A stretch of DNA of 64,000 bases, from positions 693,814-757,813 of the forward strand of contig JACPKY010000002.1 of NCBI GenBank assembly GCA_016186795.1, given 5' to 3'. Of the stretch, positions 53,099 to 61,441 are shown piece by piece; the first letter of the stretch is position 1, and each line of letters begins with the position of its first letter. A program made the translations under genes and the position numbers. Source of the stretch: Candidatus Gottesmanbacteria bacterium (GTDB lineage: Bacteria; Patescibacteria; Microgenomatia; 2-02-FULL-39-11). The notes beneath the pieces are model-generated. The model saw nothing but the letters and a program-made list of their open reading frames with translations. It made no database searches and had not been told where the DNA came from.

Positions 53099-53392
53099 AT
53101 GCCAATTACAGAAGGCGCCAAGAAAAAGCTACGACAGGACAAGAAAAGAACCGAGAGGAATTTACGGAGTAAAAATACATTAAAACAAGCGATAAAAAAA
53201 CTGAAAAAAACTCCTTCGCAAAAAAATCTCTCTCTTGTATTTCGCCTCCTTGATATTTCAGGAAAAAAGAATATGTTTCACAAGAATAAAATCAAGAGGT
53301 TGAAATCAAAATTCTCCCAAATTTCGAAAATGAAAAGCAGTAAAAAACAAGAATCAGTGACAAAAAAGGGGCAAAACAGAGCAAAAAAATAG
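53099..53392 (+). CDS. rpsT: 30S ribosomal protein S20
   Basis: 97 residues, very basic, all helical. MPITEGAKKKLRQDKKRTERN is replaced-start typical of bS20 with LRSKNTLKQAIKKLKK, then IDISGKK-like LLDISGKKNMFHKNKIKRLKSKF, the conserved KGVIHKNKAARxKSRL region. A Lys-rich tail follows. The ATG at 53099 is preferred because the predicted transcript starts one base before it and earlier in-frame codons lie upstream of the promoter's -10. The mRNA is thus predicted leaderless. Binds the 16S rRNA 5' domain. Confidence 0.9.
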   Translation: MPITEGAKKKLRQDKKRTERNLRSKNTLKQAIKKLKKTPSQKNLSLVFRLLDISGKKNMFHKNKIKRLKSKFSQISKMKSSKKQESVTKKGQNRAKK

Positions 53393-53449
53393 AGAGCAAT
53401 TTCTTCATTCTTCTCCTTTTTTCCACTCGAAGTCCTTCATCACTCGTAG

Positions 53450-53455
53450 TATGAT
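53450..53455 (+). promoter_or_regulatory. -10 box of the PilN/PilO-like operon
   Basis: TATGAT (53450-53455); the expected start seven bases on is 53462, the A of the ATG. -35 is weak. Another predicted leaderless transcript. Confidence 0.45.
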
Positions 53456-53461
53456 AGAACT

Positions 53462-54019
53462 ATGCCTGCCCGCCATAAGCCTGTCAATATCAACCTTATC
53501 ATAAAAGATGAACTTGGAGAGTCTTTTTCTGGACAACTTCTTAAATGGGCACTCACCTATGGAAGATATACTATTATCATTACGCAGATCATTGTCCTCT
53601 CTGTTTTTTTCCTCCGGTTTAAATTAGATAGAGATCACACAGATCTAAAAGAATCGGTTGCCCAAAAACAGGCGATTGTTGAATCTGTCACAGACCTCGA
53701 GGTAGAAATTCGAAGGGTTCAAGACCGTCTCGCAAATATCAAGAAGTTGTCTCAAAATCAGGAAGTCCCATTGAATGTCATCCTTTTTTTCCAGGATCAA
53801 TCACCGTCAGATACTCTCTTTGATTCTTTCAATCTCAATGGGAATAAACTGGCATTTTCTGCATCAGTTGCAAACCTTCGCAGTTTTTCATTTTTTATGA
53901 ATGTACTGCAAGAAAATAAAAGCTTTTCTGAGGTAACGCTCAGCGAAATAAGTAGACGTCCAAATGGAAGAGTCGAATTTAAAATCGATACAAAAATTAA
54001 TCCCATTCAATTCCAATGA
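53462..54019 (+). CDS. PilN-like pilus assembly platform protein
   Basis: 185 residues. Short cytoplasmic N-terminus with VNINLI (the INLLP-like motif by which PilN docks on PilM), one membrane helix (about 33-52), a coiled-coil region (about 60-100, LEVEIRRVQDRLANIKKL) and a small ferredoxin-like outer domain. PilO-like gene follows with ATGA overlap. Docking on the PilM-like domain encoded at 39695-41770 is plausible. Sequence similarity in this family is low, so the call rests on layout and order. Confidence 0.7.
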   Translation: MPARHKPVNINLIIKDELGESFSGQLLKWALTYGRYTIIITQIIVLSVFFLRFKLDRDHTDLKESVAQKQAIVESVTDLEVEIRRVQDRLANIKKLSQNQEVPLNVILFFQDQSPSDTLFDSFNLNGNKLAFSASVANLRSFSFFMNVLQENKSFSEVTLSEISRRPNGRVEFKIDTKINPIQFQ

Positions 54020-54627
54020 AACAGTTAAACTTCCATCAACCGCTCTTACGAAATACATACAAACGATTTTCTCCTCTTATAACCAATAGAAAAACCGCCT
54101 CTTATCTTACTCTGACACTTACTCTCCTATCGCTTTCTTTCTTCGGAATATTTGCCGTTCGCCCAACACTTATAACAGCAGTATCCCTGTTTCGCAGCGT
54201 TTCAGATTTAAAACAGTTAAATACTGAATACGAACAAAAAATCGGAGATATCATTCGAGCCCAAGCTGAGTATGAAAAAATTCTGAATGATATACCTGTG
54301 ATAAATGGATCTCTTCCACAAAATCCTGCATTCAGTCAAGTTGCTGGAAATATTGAAAAATTTGCTTCTCGTGAAGGATTTACTATCACCCAACTCCAAA
54401 TCGACAATGTTCCCATATCGACACCTTCAAGTACGAATCGTATCTCTGAATTTGGGTTCCGAGTAATTGGTACGGGTGACTATCAAACGGTAATGGCTTT
54501 TTTTTCTCACCTCTTAAACTGGAGGCGAATTGTTTCCATAAACTCATTTGATATGACTCCTGAAGGAAGTACAAATAGTGGGACCTTAAGACTCTCACTA
54601 CGAGCGCTCACATACTATGAACCATAA
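54016..54627 (+). CDS. PilO-like pilus assembly platform protein
   Basis: 203 residues. Membrane helix at about 30-52, coiled coil (SVSDLKQLNTEYEQKIGDII) and a C-terminal alpha/beta domain (about 105-200, with GFRVIGTGDYQTVMAFFSHL, the pattern of PilO domains). Pairs with the PilN-like protein in type IV pilus or DNA-uptake machines. Overlaps both neighbours. Confidence 0.72.
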   Translation: MKQLNFHQPLLRNTYKRFSPLITNRKTASYLTLTLTLLSLSFFGIFAVRPTLITAVSLFRSVSDLKQLNTEYEQKIGDIIRAQAEYEKILNDIPVINGSLPQNPAFSQVAGNIEKFASREGFTITQLQIDNVPISTPSSTNRISEFGFRVIGTGDYQTVMAFFSHLLNWRRIVSINSFDMTPEGSTNSGTLRLSLRALTYYEP

Positions 54628-54805
54628 AGAATTTGCAATTCTTGCCATTATTCTTTTTCTCTCCGTTTTTGCGTGGATTTTCTTTGGAATTTATCACGCA
54701 CGAACCACCTCGACTGTTTCTCAAAAAGAACTCCACCAGGTAGTTCCGTTGACACCTAAATTCGACAATGACATAATCAATGTACTCAGAGGCAGGGAGG
54801 AGTAG
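54617..54805 (+). CDS. Small membrane protein in the pilP position
   Basis: 62 residues. One N-terminal membrane helix (about 7-25), then some 35 polar outside residues ending PLTPKFDNDIINVLRGREE. The end resembles the short segment with which PilP-type proteins contact PilN/PilO, but no PilP domain is present. It overlaps the PilO-like gene by 11 bp, and its last bases supply a GGAGG ribosome site for the next gene. Confidence 0.65.
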   Translation: MNHKEFAILAIILFLSVFAWIFFGIYHARTTSTVSQKELHQVVPLTPKFDNDIINVLRGREE

Positions 54806-56164
54806 ATGTATCGAAAGGAAAGAAAATTACCAACGCTTATTGCCCTCTTTTTACTCTGTCTTGGATTTGGTGGGATTATCTATCTTGACAAACAGATTCC
54901 CCAAACGATCACCTCTGCAAAATCGGCTATCCTTCCTCAAGAAATTCACTTTACGAATATCTCGGATTCATCACTGACGGTATCGTGGGTAACTGAGAAA
55001 GCGGAAAAGGGAAGTGCACAAATAAAAGTCGGAGAGAAAACGTTTACTTATTTTGACGTTAGTGATGTCGATAACATATCACGTGCGCGTACAACCCACT
55101 ATATTACGTTCAAAAGTCTTAATGAGAGTACTCCCTATACGGTAAAAATTATAAGTGGCGACCCACGGTGTGATCCAAAAGAGGTATGTCCTTCATTTGA
55201 AAAAAGTACAGCGAAAAAAATTACTCCTTCTACCAATCTTTCTCCTGTCCGCGGCACGATCGTTACTCCAGATAATCAACCAGTGGATGGATCTATTGTC
55301 TATCTCGTCATTGGGCAAAGCCTCCCTCTTTCTGGAAGAACAGATACTTCCGGACTCTGGGTAATATCTTTACAAAATCTACTCATGACAAATACTGAAA
55401 CGCGATTAGAACCAAAAGACACCGACCCTGTTGAAATAACGGCAATTCTGACACCAGAGAAAAAAACTACACTCACAACTACCTTTAAAGCGATCCGGGA
55501 AAACGGCATCATTCCAGTCATGATGATTGGAAGATCGTATAATTTCCCCAATTCTCTTGGCTTAGAAGAGGGAAATTCTTCCACCAATACAACACTTGGA
55601 GCATCTGATGAGAAACTACCACAACCATCCGGAAATGGGAATATTCAACTCTACTTCCCCGTAAAAGAGAGTGAAACAACAACCGATACAAACCCTCGTT
55701 TCCGAGGAACTGGACTGAAAGGTACCCAACTTCTTATCACCGTCAACTCTACCCCACAGACGGCTAAAATTACTGTTGGAAACGACGGTACATGGTCATG
55801 GAGACCTCCAAAATCACTCCCACCTGGAGAACATTATATTAGTGTCGAAGGGTACGATGAACGTGGAAAACTCATTTCTGTAAAACGGAAGTTTATTGTA
55901 TTAAAAAGTGGCGAAAGCGTCTTAGGAGAAGCAACCTCTTCGGCAACTCTTACCCCCTCACCTATCCCTACTGATAGTCCTACTCCAACACCAACAATCT
56001 TTACTACCCCATCCCCATCTCTTTCCCTCACCCCAACTCAAACACTTACTCCAACAGCACTTCCGAAAGTAGAACCCCCTCCCACAGGAAGTTGGCAGTA
56101 TTTAGGAATTTTATTAGTACTTGGGACGACACTTACAGCTTTTGGGGTTCTCTTACTACTCTAA
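54806..56164 (+). CDS. Surface protein with FN3 and Ig-like domains, S/T/P-rich stalk and C-terminal membrane anchor
   Basis: 452 residues. N-terminal hydrophobic segment (about 9-28), FN3 domain (about 45-120, SDSSLTVSWVTEKAEKGSAQI), a carboxypeptidase-regulatory-like beta domain (about 135-225), an Ig-like domain (about 285-370), a low-complexity Ser/Thr/Pro stalk (about 375-420), PPPTG at about 424-428 and a final membrane helix with no basic tail. PPPTG plus helix resembles a sortase signal. Starts directly after the previous stop with strong GGAGG. Likely exposed on the surface, in the pilus operon. Confidence 0.78.
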   Translation: MYRKERKLPTLIALFLLCLGFGGIIYLDKQIPQTITSAKSAILPQEIHFTNISDSSLTVSWVTEKAEKGSAQIKVGEKTFTYFDVSDVDNISRARTTHYITFKSLNESTPYTVKIISGDPRCDPKEVCPSFEKSTAKKITPSTNLSPVRGTIVTPDNQPVDGSIVYLVIGQSLPLSGRTDTSGLWVISLQNLLMTNTETRLEPKDTDPVEITAILTPEKKTTLTTTFKAIRENGIIPVMMIGRSYNFPNSLGLEEGNSSTNTTLGASDEKLPQPSGNGNIQLYFPVKESETTTDTNPRFRGTGLKGTQLLITVNSTPQTAKITVGNDGTWSWRPPKSLPPGEHYISVEGYDERGKLISVKRKFIVLKSGESVLGEATSSATLTPSPIPTDSPTPTPTIFTTPSPSLSLTPTQTLTPTALPKVEPPPTGSWQYLGILLVLGTTLTAFGVLLLL

Positions 56165-56189
56165 AATAATAGAGTATCCCGAAATATTT

Positions 56190-56879
56190 TTATGTCCGCA
56201 GTGAAATCTGCACAATCTCCAAAAAGATGTATGGATCAAGACTTGCTTTTCCTAATAGAATTCCATCGATTGCATCCATTTTTAAAAACTCCTCCACGTT
56301 TTTGACTGTTACACTCCCTCCATAGAGAACATATTGTAGCGGATGAGCCTTTTTCACCACCGATGCAACTTTGTTTGCATTTTCGGGTGAATCCGAAGTT
56401 CCTGAACCAATTGCCCAAACAGGCTCGTAAGCCACATATCTGACTCCGATAGGAATAGGTGTTTCCTCGTTTTGGATGCAGTAAAGCGTTTCAAGGTGTG
56501 CATTTTTCGCAAGATGCACCTTTTCGGTAAGCGTACGTTCCTCTTCCCCAAGAAGCTTTCTCCGTTCAGAATGCCCAATAAGGACGTACTTGGCATATTG
56601 CGCAACCATTTGAGCTGTTACTTCCCCCGTGTACGCTCCGGAAGGATATGAAGAAACCGTCTGGGCACCAATTGAAAGAGGAAGCCGGAAATGATCTATC
56701 AGATGTTTTGCAAGCGACAGGTAGATAAACGGAACAAAAAGAATACACTCTACACTGTGACTTTTTTCAAAGCTATCCTTTTTCTGTTTTTCGGCAAACT
56801 GTTTAAACCAGTCGTGTACATCTCCCTCTGATTTATAAGACTTCCAATTCCCTGCGATAATTTTTGTCTTTCGTTCCAT
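56190..56879 (-). CDS. tpiA: Triosephosphate isomerase
   Basis: 229 residues, short for the family (about 250). Interconverts dihydroxyacetone phosphate and glyceraldehyde 3-phosphate. AGNWKSY with the catalytic Asn and Lys (about 9-15), IGHSERR with the catalytic His, YEPVWAIGSG with the catalytic Glu, and the phosphate-binding LYGGSV and GILLGKASL. No other glycolytic gene is near. Divergent from the PcrA-like helicase, 38 bp apart. Confidence 0.95.
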   Translation of the reverse strand: MERKTKIIAGNWKSYKSEGDVHDWFKQFAEKQKKDSFEKSHSVECILFVPFIYLSLAKHLIDHFRLPLSIGAQTVSSYPSGAYTGEVTAQMVAQYAKYVLIGHSERRKLLGEEERTLTEKVHLAKNAHLETLYCIQNEETPIPIGVRYVAYEPVWAIGSGTSDSPENANKVASVVKKAHPLQYVLYGGSVTVKNVEEFLKMDAIDGILLGKASLDPYIFLEIVQISLRT

Positions 56880-56917
56880 ATCCTACTTACTATGGTAATA
56901 TAAAGTATTATTTTATC

Positions 56918-58753
56918 ATGAACTTTCCCCTTCTGAAAGATTTAAATAGTGAACAGTTTCGCGCCGTTGAGGAAAACGAAGGGCCAATTCTTATCCTAGC
57001 AGGTGCAGGTTCTGGCAAAACCCGTGTCCTTACATTCAAAACTGCATACCTGATTCAGGAGAAAAACGTTGATCCCGGAAATATTTTTATGGTGACGTTC
57101 ACCAACAAAGCAGCAACCGAAATGAAAAAGCGTATAGAGATGTTACTTACAAGAAGTCAAAAAGAATCCTTTCGTACCCCATTTGCAGGGACGTTCCATG
57201 CATTCTGTGCTCGAATACTTCGAAGAAGCGGAGGATCAATTGGGATTCCTCCAAACTTCAGTATCTATGATACGCAAGATAGTAAAGAAGCTATAAAAGA
57301 GGTTATGAGAAAATTAGATCTGGACCAAAAGAAATACAATCCAGCTTCAGCAGCTGTCATGATCTCACAGGCGAAAAACGAACTTATCTCAGAGATAGAT
57401 TACTTCCACTATGTACGAGGTCATTTTCAAGAAGTAATTGCTGGCGTATATGTTGAATACCAAAAATTACTCCGAAAAAATGGAGCGTTAGACTTTGATG
57501 ATCTCATCATGGTAACTGTCACACTTCTTCGAACTGATACGTCATGCGCCACCTACTATCAAAGTCTCATTCACTACCTTTTAGTTGATGAATATCAAGA
57601 TACAAACCACGGCCAGTATGAATTGACAAAACTCTTATCATGGGGAAGGAAAAATATTTGCGTCGTGGGAGACGCTTCACAAAGTATTTATGCATGGCGT
57701 GGTGCAGATTTCCGAAATATCATAAAGTTTCGAGAGGATTATCCAGAGGCCAAAATATTTCATTTAGAACAGAACTATCGATCGACAAAAAAAATCCTTG
57801 AGGCGGCAAATAGTGTCATATCGAAAAATACATCTCATCCGATCCTTACTCTCTGGACAAAAAAACCAAGCGGATACCCTATTATGGTTTACCAAGCGAG
57901 TAATGAACACCATGAAGTCGACCTCATTGTTATGGAGATTAAAAAAGAACAATCATTCCACAACAGACCTTACTCTGATATTGCAATTCTTTACCGAACC
58001 AATGCACAAAGTCGGATCTTTGAAGAAGCATTTCTCCGAGCAGGAATTCCGTATATCCTCGTTGGCGGAATACGTTTCTATGAACGGAAAGAAGTAAAAG
58101 ATGTCCTTTCGTACCTACGACTTTTGGACAACCCGAACGACTCGGTATCGCTAACACGCGTACAGAAAATAGGTAAAAAGAGATCCACTCAGTTTTTGGA
58201 ATTTCTCTCGGAGTTTCAATCATCAACACGTCTTCAAAAGATGAGCACAACTGATCTCCTCACGAAAGTTTTGGAAATAACAAACTACCGTGCGTTATAT
58301 AATCCAGAGATTGAAGAAGAACTTTCTAAACTTGAAAATATCCGTGAGTTAAACTCTGTTGCTACTGAATTTCCACGTCTTCCTGATTTTCTTGAAAATG
58401 TTGCACTGGTCGAACAAGAATATTTCCCAAACTTGCCGAGTAATCGTACAAAACAAACCGACGCAATCACTCTTATGACTTTGCATGCCGCAAAGGGACT
58501 TGAATTTCCTCTCGTTTTTATGGTCGGCATGGAAGAAGGATTATTTCCTCACGCAAAAACACTTTTTGAACCACTGGAGCTTGAAGAAGAGAGAAGACTC
58601 TGCTATGTGGGAATGACTCGGGCTATGGAAAAACTTTATCTAACCTATGCAAATCGTAGACTTTTCTTTGGCCAGAAAAATAGCAATCAAATTTCTCGTT
58701 TTCTTTTTGATATCCCTGAGCATTTACTTCAAATGGCTCTCGGCACATTCTAA
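56918..58753 (+). CDS. UvrD/PcrA-like superfamily 1 DNA helicase
   Basis: 611 residues from the ATG at 56918. Motif Ia-III set: LNSEQFRAVEENEGPILILAGAGSGKT (Walker A 29-35), LVDEYQDTNHGQYEL (motif II), VVGDASQSIYAWRGAD (motif III), LEQNYRST (IV), LMTLHAAKGLEFPLVFMVG (V) and ERRLCYVGMTRA (VI). Shorter than PcrA (about 730) because the C-terminal RNAP-binding tail is missing. A TATTAT box at 56906-56911 would start the transcript at the ATG. Repair and replication helicase. Confidence 0.94.
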   Translation: MNFPLLKDLNSEQFRAVEENEGPILILAGAGSGKTRVLTFKTAYLIQEKNVDPGNIFMVTFTNKAATEMKKRIEMLLTRSQKESFRTPFAGTFHAFCARILRRSGGSIGIPPNFSIYDTQDSKEAIKEVMRKLDLDQKKYNPASAAVMISQAKNELISEIDYFHYVRGHFQEVIAGVYVEYQKLLRKNGALDFDDLIMVTVTLLRTDTSCATYYQSLIHYLLVDEYQDTNHGQYELTKLLSWGRKNICVVGDASQSIYAWRGADFRNIIKFREDYPEAKIFHLEQNYRSTKKILEAANSVISKNTSHPILTLWTKKPSGYPIMVYQASNEHHEVDLIVMEIKKEQSFHNRPYSDIAILYRTNAQSRIFEEAFLRAGIPYILVGGIRFYERKEVKDVLSYLRLLDNPNDSVSLTRVQKIGKKRSTQFLEFLSEFQSSTRLQKMSTTDLLTKVLEITNYRALYNPEIEEELSKLENIRELNSVATEFPRLPDFLENVALVEQEYFPNLPSNRTKQTDAITLMTLHAAKGLEFPLVFMVGMEEGLFPHAKTLFEPLELEEERRLCYVGMTRAMEKLYLTYANRRLFFGQKNSNQISRFLFDIPEHLLQMALGTF

Positions 58754-58763
58754 CAACACATCG

Positions 58764-58774
58764 TATAATATACT
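58764..58774 (+). promoter_or_regulatory. -10 region before the first FemAB-like gene
   Basis: Overlapping boxes TATAAT (58764-58769) and TATACT (58769-58774). The second predicts a start exactly at the ATG at 58781. -35 not clear. Confidence 0.45.
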
Positions 58775-58780
58775 CACAGT

Positions 58781-59803
58781 ATGCAAATCTTAGAAGTTTC
58801 TGCATCATACCAGAAATCATTTAATAAACTCGCTACTCATCCTCTTCAATCCTGGGAGTGGGGCGAGTTCCGGCAAAAAACTGGAGTACGCGTTGTTCGG
58901 CTTGGTAAGTTCAATAATGGTGCGCTTTCTGAGGTTCTCCAGATGACAATCCATCAATTACCTGGAGGATTTACTATCGGGTACGTTCCAAAATCACACA
59001 TCCCCAGTCAAGCATTGTTTCAGGAGCTTTATAAAGTTGCAAAATCCAATTCATGTATATTCATTAAATTTGAACCGAATGTGATCGAAAATCCAAAACA
59101 AATACATCTCTTAGGAGAGCTTAAACTTATTCAATCACCTCATCCGCTATTTACCAAATACACATTTCAATTAGATTTAGAACAGTCGGAAGAAACACTT
59201 CTTAAAAACATGCATCCGAAAACACGATATAACATCAAAGTGGCACAAAAAAATGGTGTTGTAGTAAAGGAGGAAACATCAACTCGTGCCTTCCAAGCAT
59301 ATTTGGATCTAACATTCGCCACTTCAAAGCGGCAGGGGTTTTTTGCCCACAACCGAGATTATCATGGCAAAATGTGGGATACTCTCCGACCTTCAGGAAT
59401 TGCACACTTATTGTGTGCAGAATATGAAGCTTTGGGACAGTCAAAAATTCTTACCGCCTGGATTCTTTTCCTCTTCCACAATATATTGTACTACCCGTAC
59501 GGCGCATCAAGTTCTGAATATCGAAATGTTATGGCATCAAATCTTATGATGTGGGAAGCAATCCACTTTGGGAAAAAACAGGGAGCAAAGCTTTTCGATC
59601 TCTGGGGATCACTCGGTCCAAATCCAGACTCCAGTGATCCTTGGTATGGATTCCATCGTTTTAAACTTGGCTATAGCCCAAAGCTTATCACATTCGTTGG
59701 CAGCTTTGATGCAATAGTTAATCCATACGCGTATAGAGTGTATACCTCTATTTATTTTCTTCGAGAAAAACTCCTTACGTTGAAACGAGTTCTTACTCCA
59801 TAA
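58781..59803 (+). CDS. FemAB/FemX-like aminoacyltransferase (peptidoglycan bridge type)
   Basis: 340 residues with two GNAT-like halves. Diagnostic stretches are PLQSWEWGEFRQKTG near the start, LLKNMHPKTRYNIKVAQKNGV, HNILYYPYGASSSEYRNVMA, LMMWEAIHFGKKQGAKLFDLWG and DPWYGFHRFKLGYSP. These are the usual FemAB motifs, from enzymes that add an amino acid from aminoacyl-tRNA to lipid II. A second, shorter relative follows at once, and MurJ and MltG are in the same window. Confidence 0.9.
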   Translation: MQILEVSASYQKSFNKLATHPLQSWEWGEFRQKTGVRVVRLGKFNNGALSEVLQMTIHQLPGGFTIGYVPKSHIPSQALFQELYKVAKSNSCIFIKFEPNVIENPKQIHLLGELKLIQSPHPLFTKYTFQLDLEQSEETLLKNMHPKTRYNIKVAQKNGVVVKEETSTRAFQAYLDLTFATSKRQGFFAHNRDYHGKMWDTLRPSGIAHLLCAEYEALGQSKILTAWILFLFHNILYYPYGASSSEYRNVMASNLMMWEAIHFGKKQGAKLFDLWGSLGPNPDSSDPWYGFHRFKLGYSPKLITFVGSFDAIVNPYAYRVYTSIYFLREKLLTLKRVLTP

Positions 59804-59808
59804 TCTCC

Positions 59809-60648
59809 ATGAATGACATTCGTCAAACATCACCGTTTGCCCAGTTTATGTCCGATCTCGGCTGGGATGTCGACTTTATTGAAAATCAGCATATATTTAG
59901 ACGCCACTTTCCCTTCGTTGGGAATTTTGCCAAAATGCCACGGCCGAATTTTCCCCTGTCTATTTCAAAATTGAAAAAATATATGAAGAGTCAAAATGTT
60001 TTCCGTTTGAAGCTTTCACCTTTTCTACAGACTCGATCAAGAAAATACGTACAGGCAAAAAAATCATTATCCTCAAACGGATTTTCCATTGATGCAAACC
60101 CATTCAACCCAACAACTACCATTCAGATTAACTTAGAACGAGAAACTGAAAAAATCTTCCAGTCTTTTTCAGAAGCAAAACGGCGCGGTGTGCGCCGGGC
60201 TTTAAAACATGGAGTACAGATTTATGAAACATCAGATATTTTCTCTTTCATTGCAATTCGGAAACATCAGTATAGACCGCTTGGATTTCTTATAACACGA
60301 GAAATGCAATGTCTGTGGGAGAATTTTTTCCCAGAAAAAGCAACGCTTCTCTTGGCATACACAAAAGAAAAACGAGCGATTGCTGGGATTCTGCTTCTTA
60401 TATCAAACAAAACAGCATACTATTGGTATGCATCTGCTCTCACTGAAGGGAAAAAGTTATTTGCACCAACTCTCCTTGTGTGGGAAGCATTGAAAGTCTC
60501 AAAGAGAAAACGCTGTTCTATTTTTGATTTTGAAGGTATTTACGATGAACGGTTTCCGAAAGCATCAAAATCCTTTAGGGGATTTACAAAATTCAAAGAG
60601 GGGTTTGGCGGGGAAAAGGTAATTTTTTCGGAAAACTTTACTATATAA
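59809..60648 (+). CDS. Second FemAB-like protein
   Basis: 279 residues. Same family but more divergent: INLERETEKIFQSFSEAKRRGVRRALKHGV matches the Kxx-R-NI-A region, TAYYWYASALTEGKKLFAPTLLVWEAL the strand and helix that follow, and FDFEGIYDERFPKASKSFRGFTKFKEGFGG the end. It begins five bases after the first gene and is probably co-transcribed. Tandem copies often add successive residues of a cross-bridge; that is inference here. Confidence 0.82.
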   Translation: MNDIRQTSPFAQFMSDLGWDVDFIENQHIFRRHFPFVGNFAKMPRPNFPLSISKLKKYMKSQNVFRLKLSPFLQTRSRKYVQAKKSLSSNGFSIDANPFNPTTTIQINLERETEKIFQSFSEAKRRGVRRALKHGVQIYETSDIFSFIAIRKHQYRPLGFLITREMQCLWENFFPEKATLLLAYTKEKRAIAGILLLISNKTAYYWYASALTEGKKLFAPTLLVWEALKVSKRKRCSIFDFEGIYDERFPKASKSFRGFTKFKEGFGGEKVIFSENFTI

Positions 60649-60650
60649 CT

Positions 60651-61430
60651 TCACACATCATTGGGAACATCCAGCCATACAACCTCCATACCAGAAAATT
60701 CACGACCTACTTTTTCCATTAATGACTTTATTCCTAGCGTTTCTGTTGCATAATGACCTCCAGCAATCATAGAAATGCCGGCTTCCCGGAACAATTCCCT
60801 ATTCCATTCATGAACTTCACCAGTAATGTAAAGATCAATCTCCTGATCTAGAAGTTCTTGCATTGAGCCTGCGTATGGCGCACCTTTCCCAGAAAGAGCA
60901 ACAACCCGAGTAATATTTTTAGATTTAAATGGGTAGATAACTGTTCTTCTACTCATATATGCCTTCATAGATGTGACAATTGAACGCAATGTTTTCCTTT
61001 TTTCAAAAAACCCAATCCATCCCCAGGGATCACCCCGATACCTATATGGGTACGATGGTTTTGCACCAATGATATTTAGAATTTGGACATTATTTCCGAA
61101 TTCTTTGTGAGCATCAAGGAGGAAGTGATACCCAAATAAAGAAAGATTATTCTTAATAAGAAACCCAATTCTTTTTTGGAAAAGAGAATCATAGGTACTT
61201 GCTGAGGGAAAATTCAATGAGTGATGGACCACTAAGACATCACAGGAAGTCTCTTTTGCTCTTTCAAACAACCGAAGTGAAGCAGAAACACCAAATCCAA
61301 TTTTTTTCACTTCGTTTGTCCCTTCTATGACTAAACCATTTGCCATAGAAGGATCAACTCGAGCCGTATCGATTTCCTTCATAGCGAGAAGTGATGTCAA
61401 ATACTTTGCCAATTCTTTAACAGAGATCAT
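60651..61430 (-). CDS. NIF3-family dinuclear metal protein
   Basis: 259 residues. Metal-binding motifs in order: LVVHHSLNF, GYHFLLDAH, TGEVHEW and GGHYATE. Forms toroidal hexamers in known members (YbgI, NIF3). The activity is unsettled in the family, though GTP cyclohydrolase-type hydrolysis has been claimed for some. Starts 11 bp after the helicase-nuclease gene on the same strand. Confidence 0.92.
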   Translation of the reverse strand: MISVKELAKYLTSLLAMKEIDTARVDPSMANGLVIEGTNEVKKIGFGVSASLRLFERAKETSCDVLVVHHSLNFPSASTYDSLFQKRIGFLIKNNLSLFGYHFLLDAHKEFGNNVQILNIIGAKPSYPYRYRGDPWGWIGFFEKRKTLRSIVTSMKAYMSRRTVIYPFKSKNITRVVALSGKGAPYAGSMQELLDQEIDLYITGEVHEWNRELFREAGISMIAGGHYATETLGIKSLMEKVGREFSGMEVVWLDVPNDV

Positions 61431-61441
61431 TCGATTTCCCT

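Noticed and set aside
53071..53142. 24-residue N-terminal extension of MurJ
   Set aside because: It would run antisense through the start of rpsT. MurJ proteins start near the ATG at 53070.
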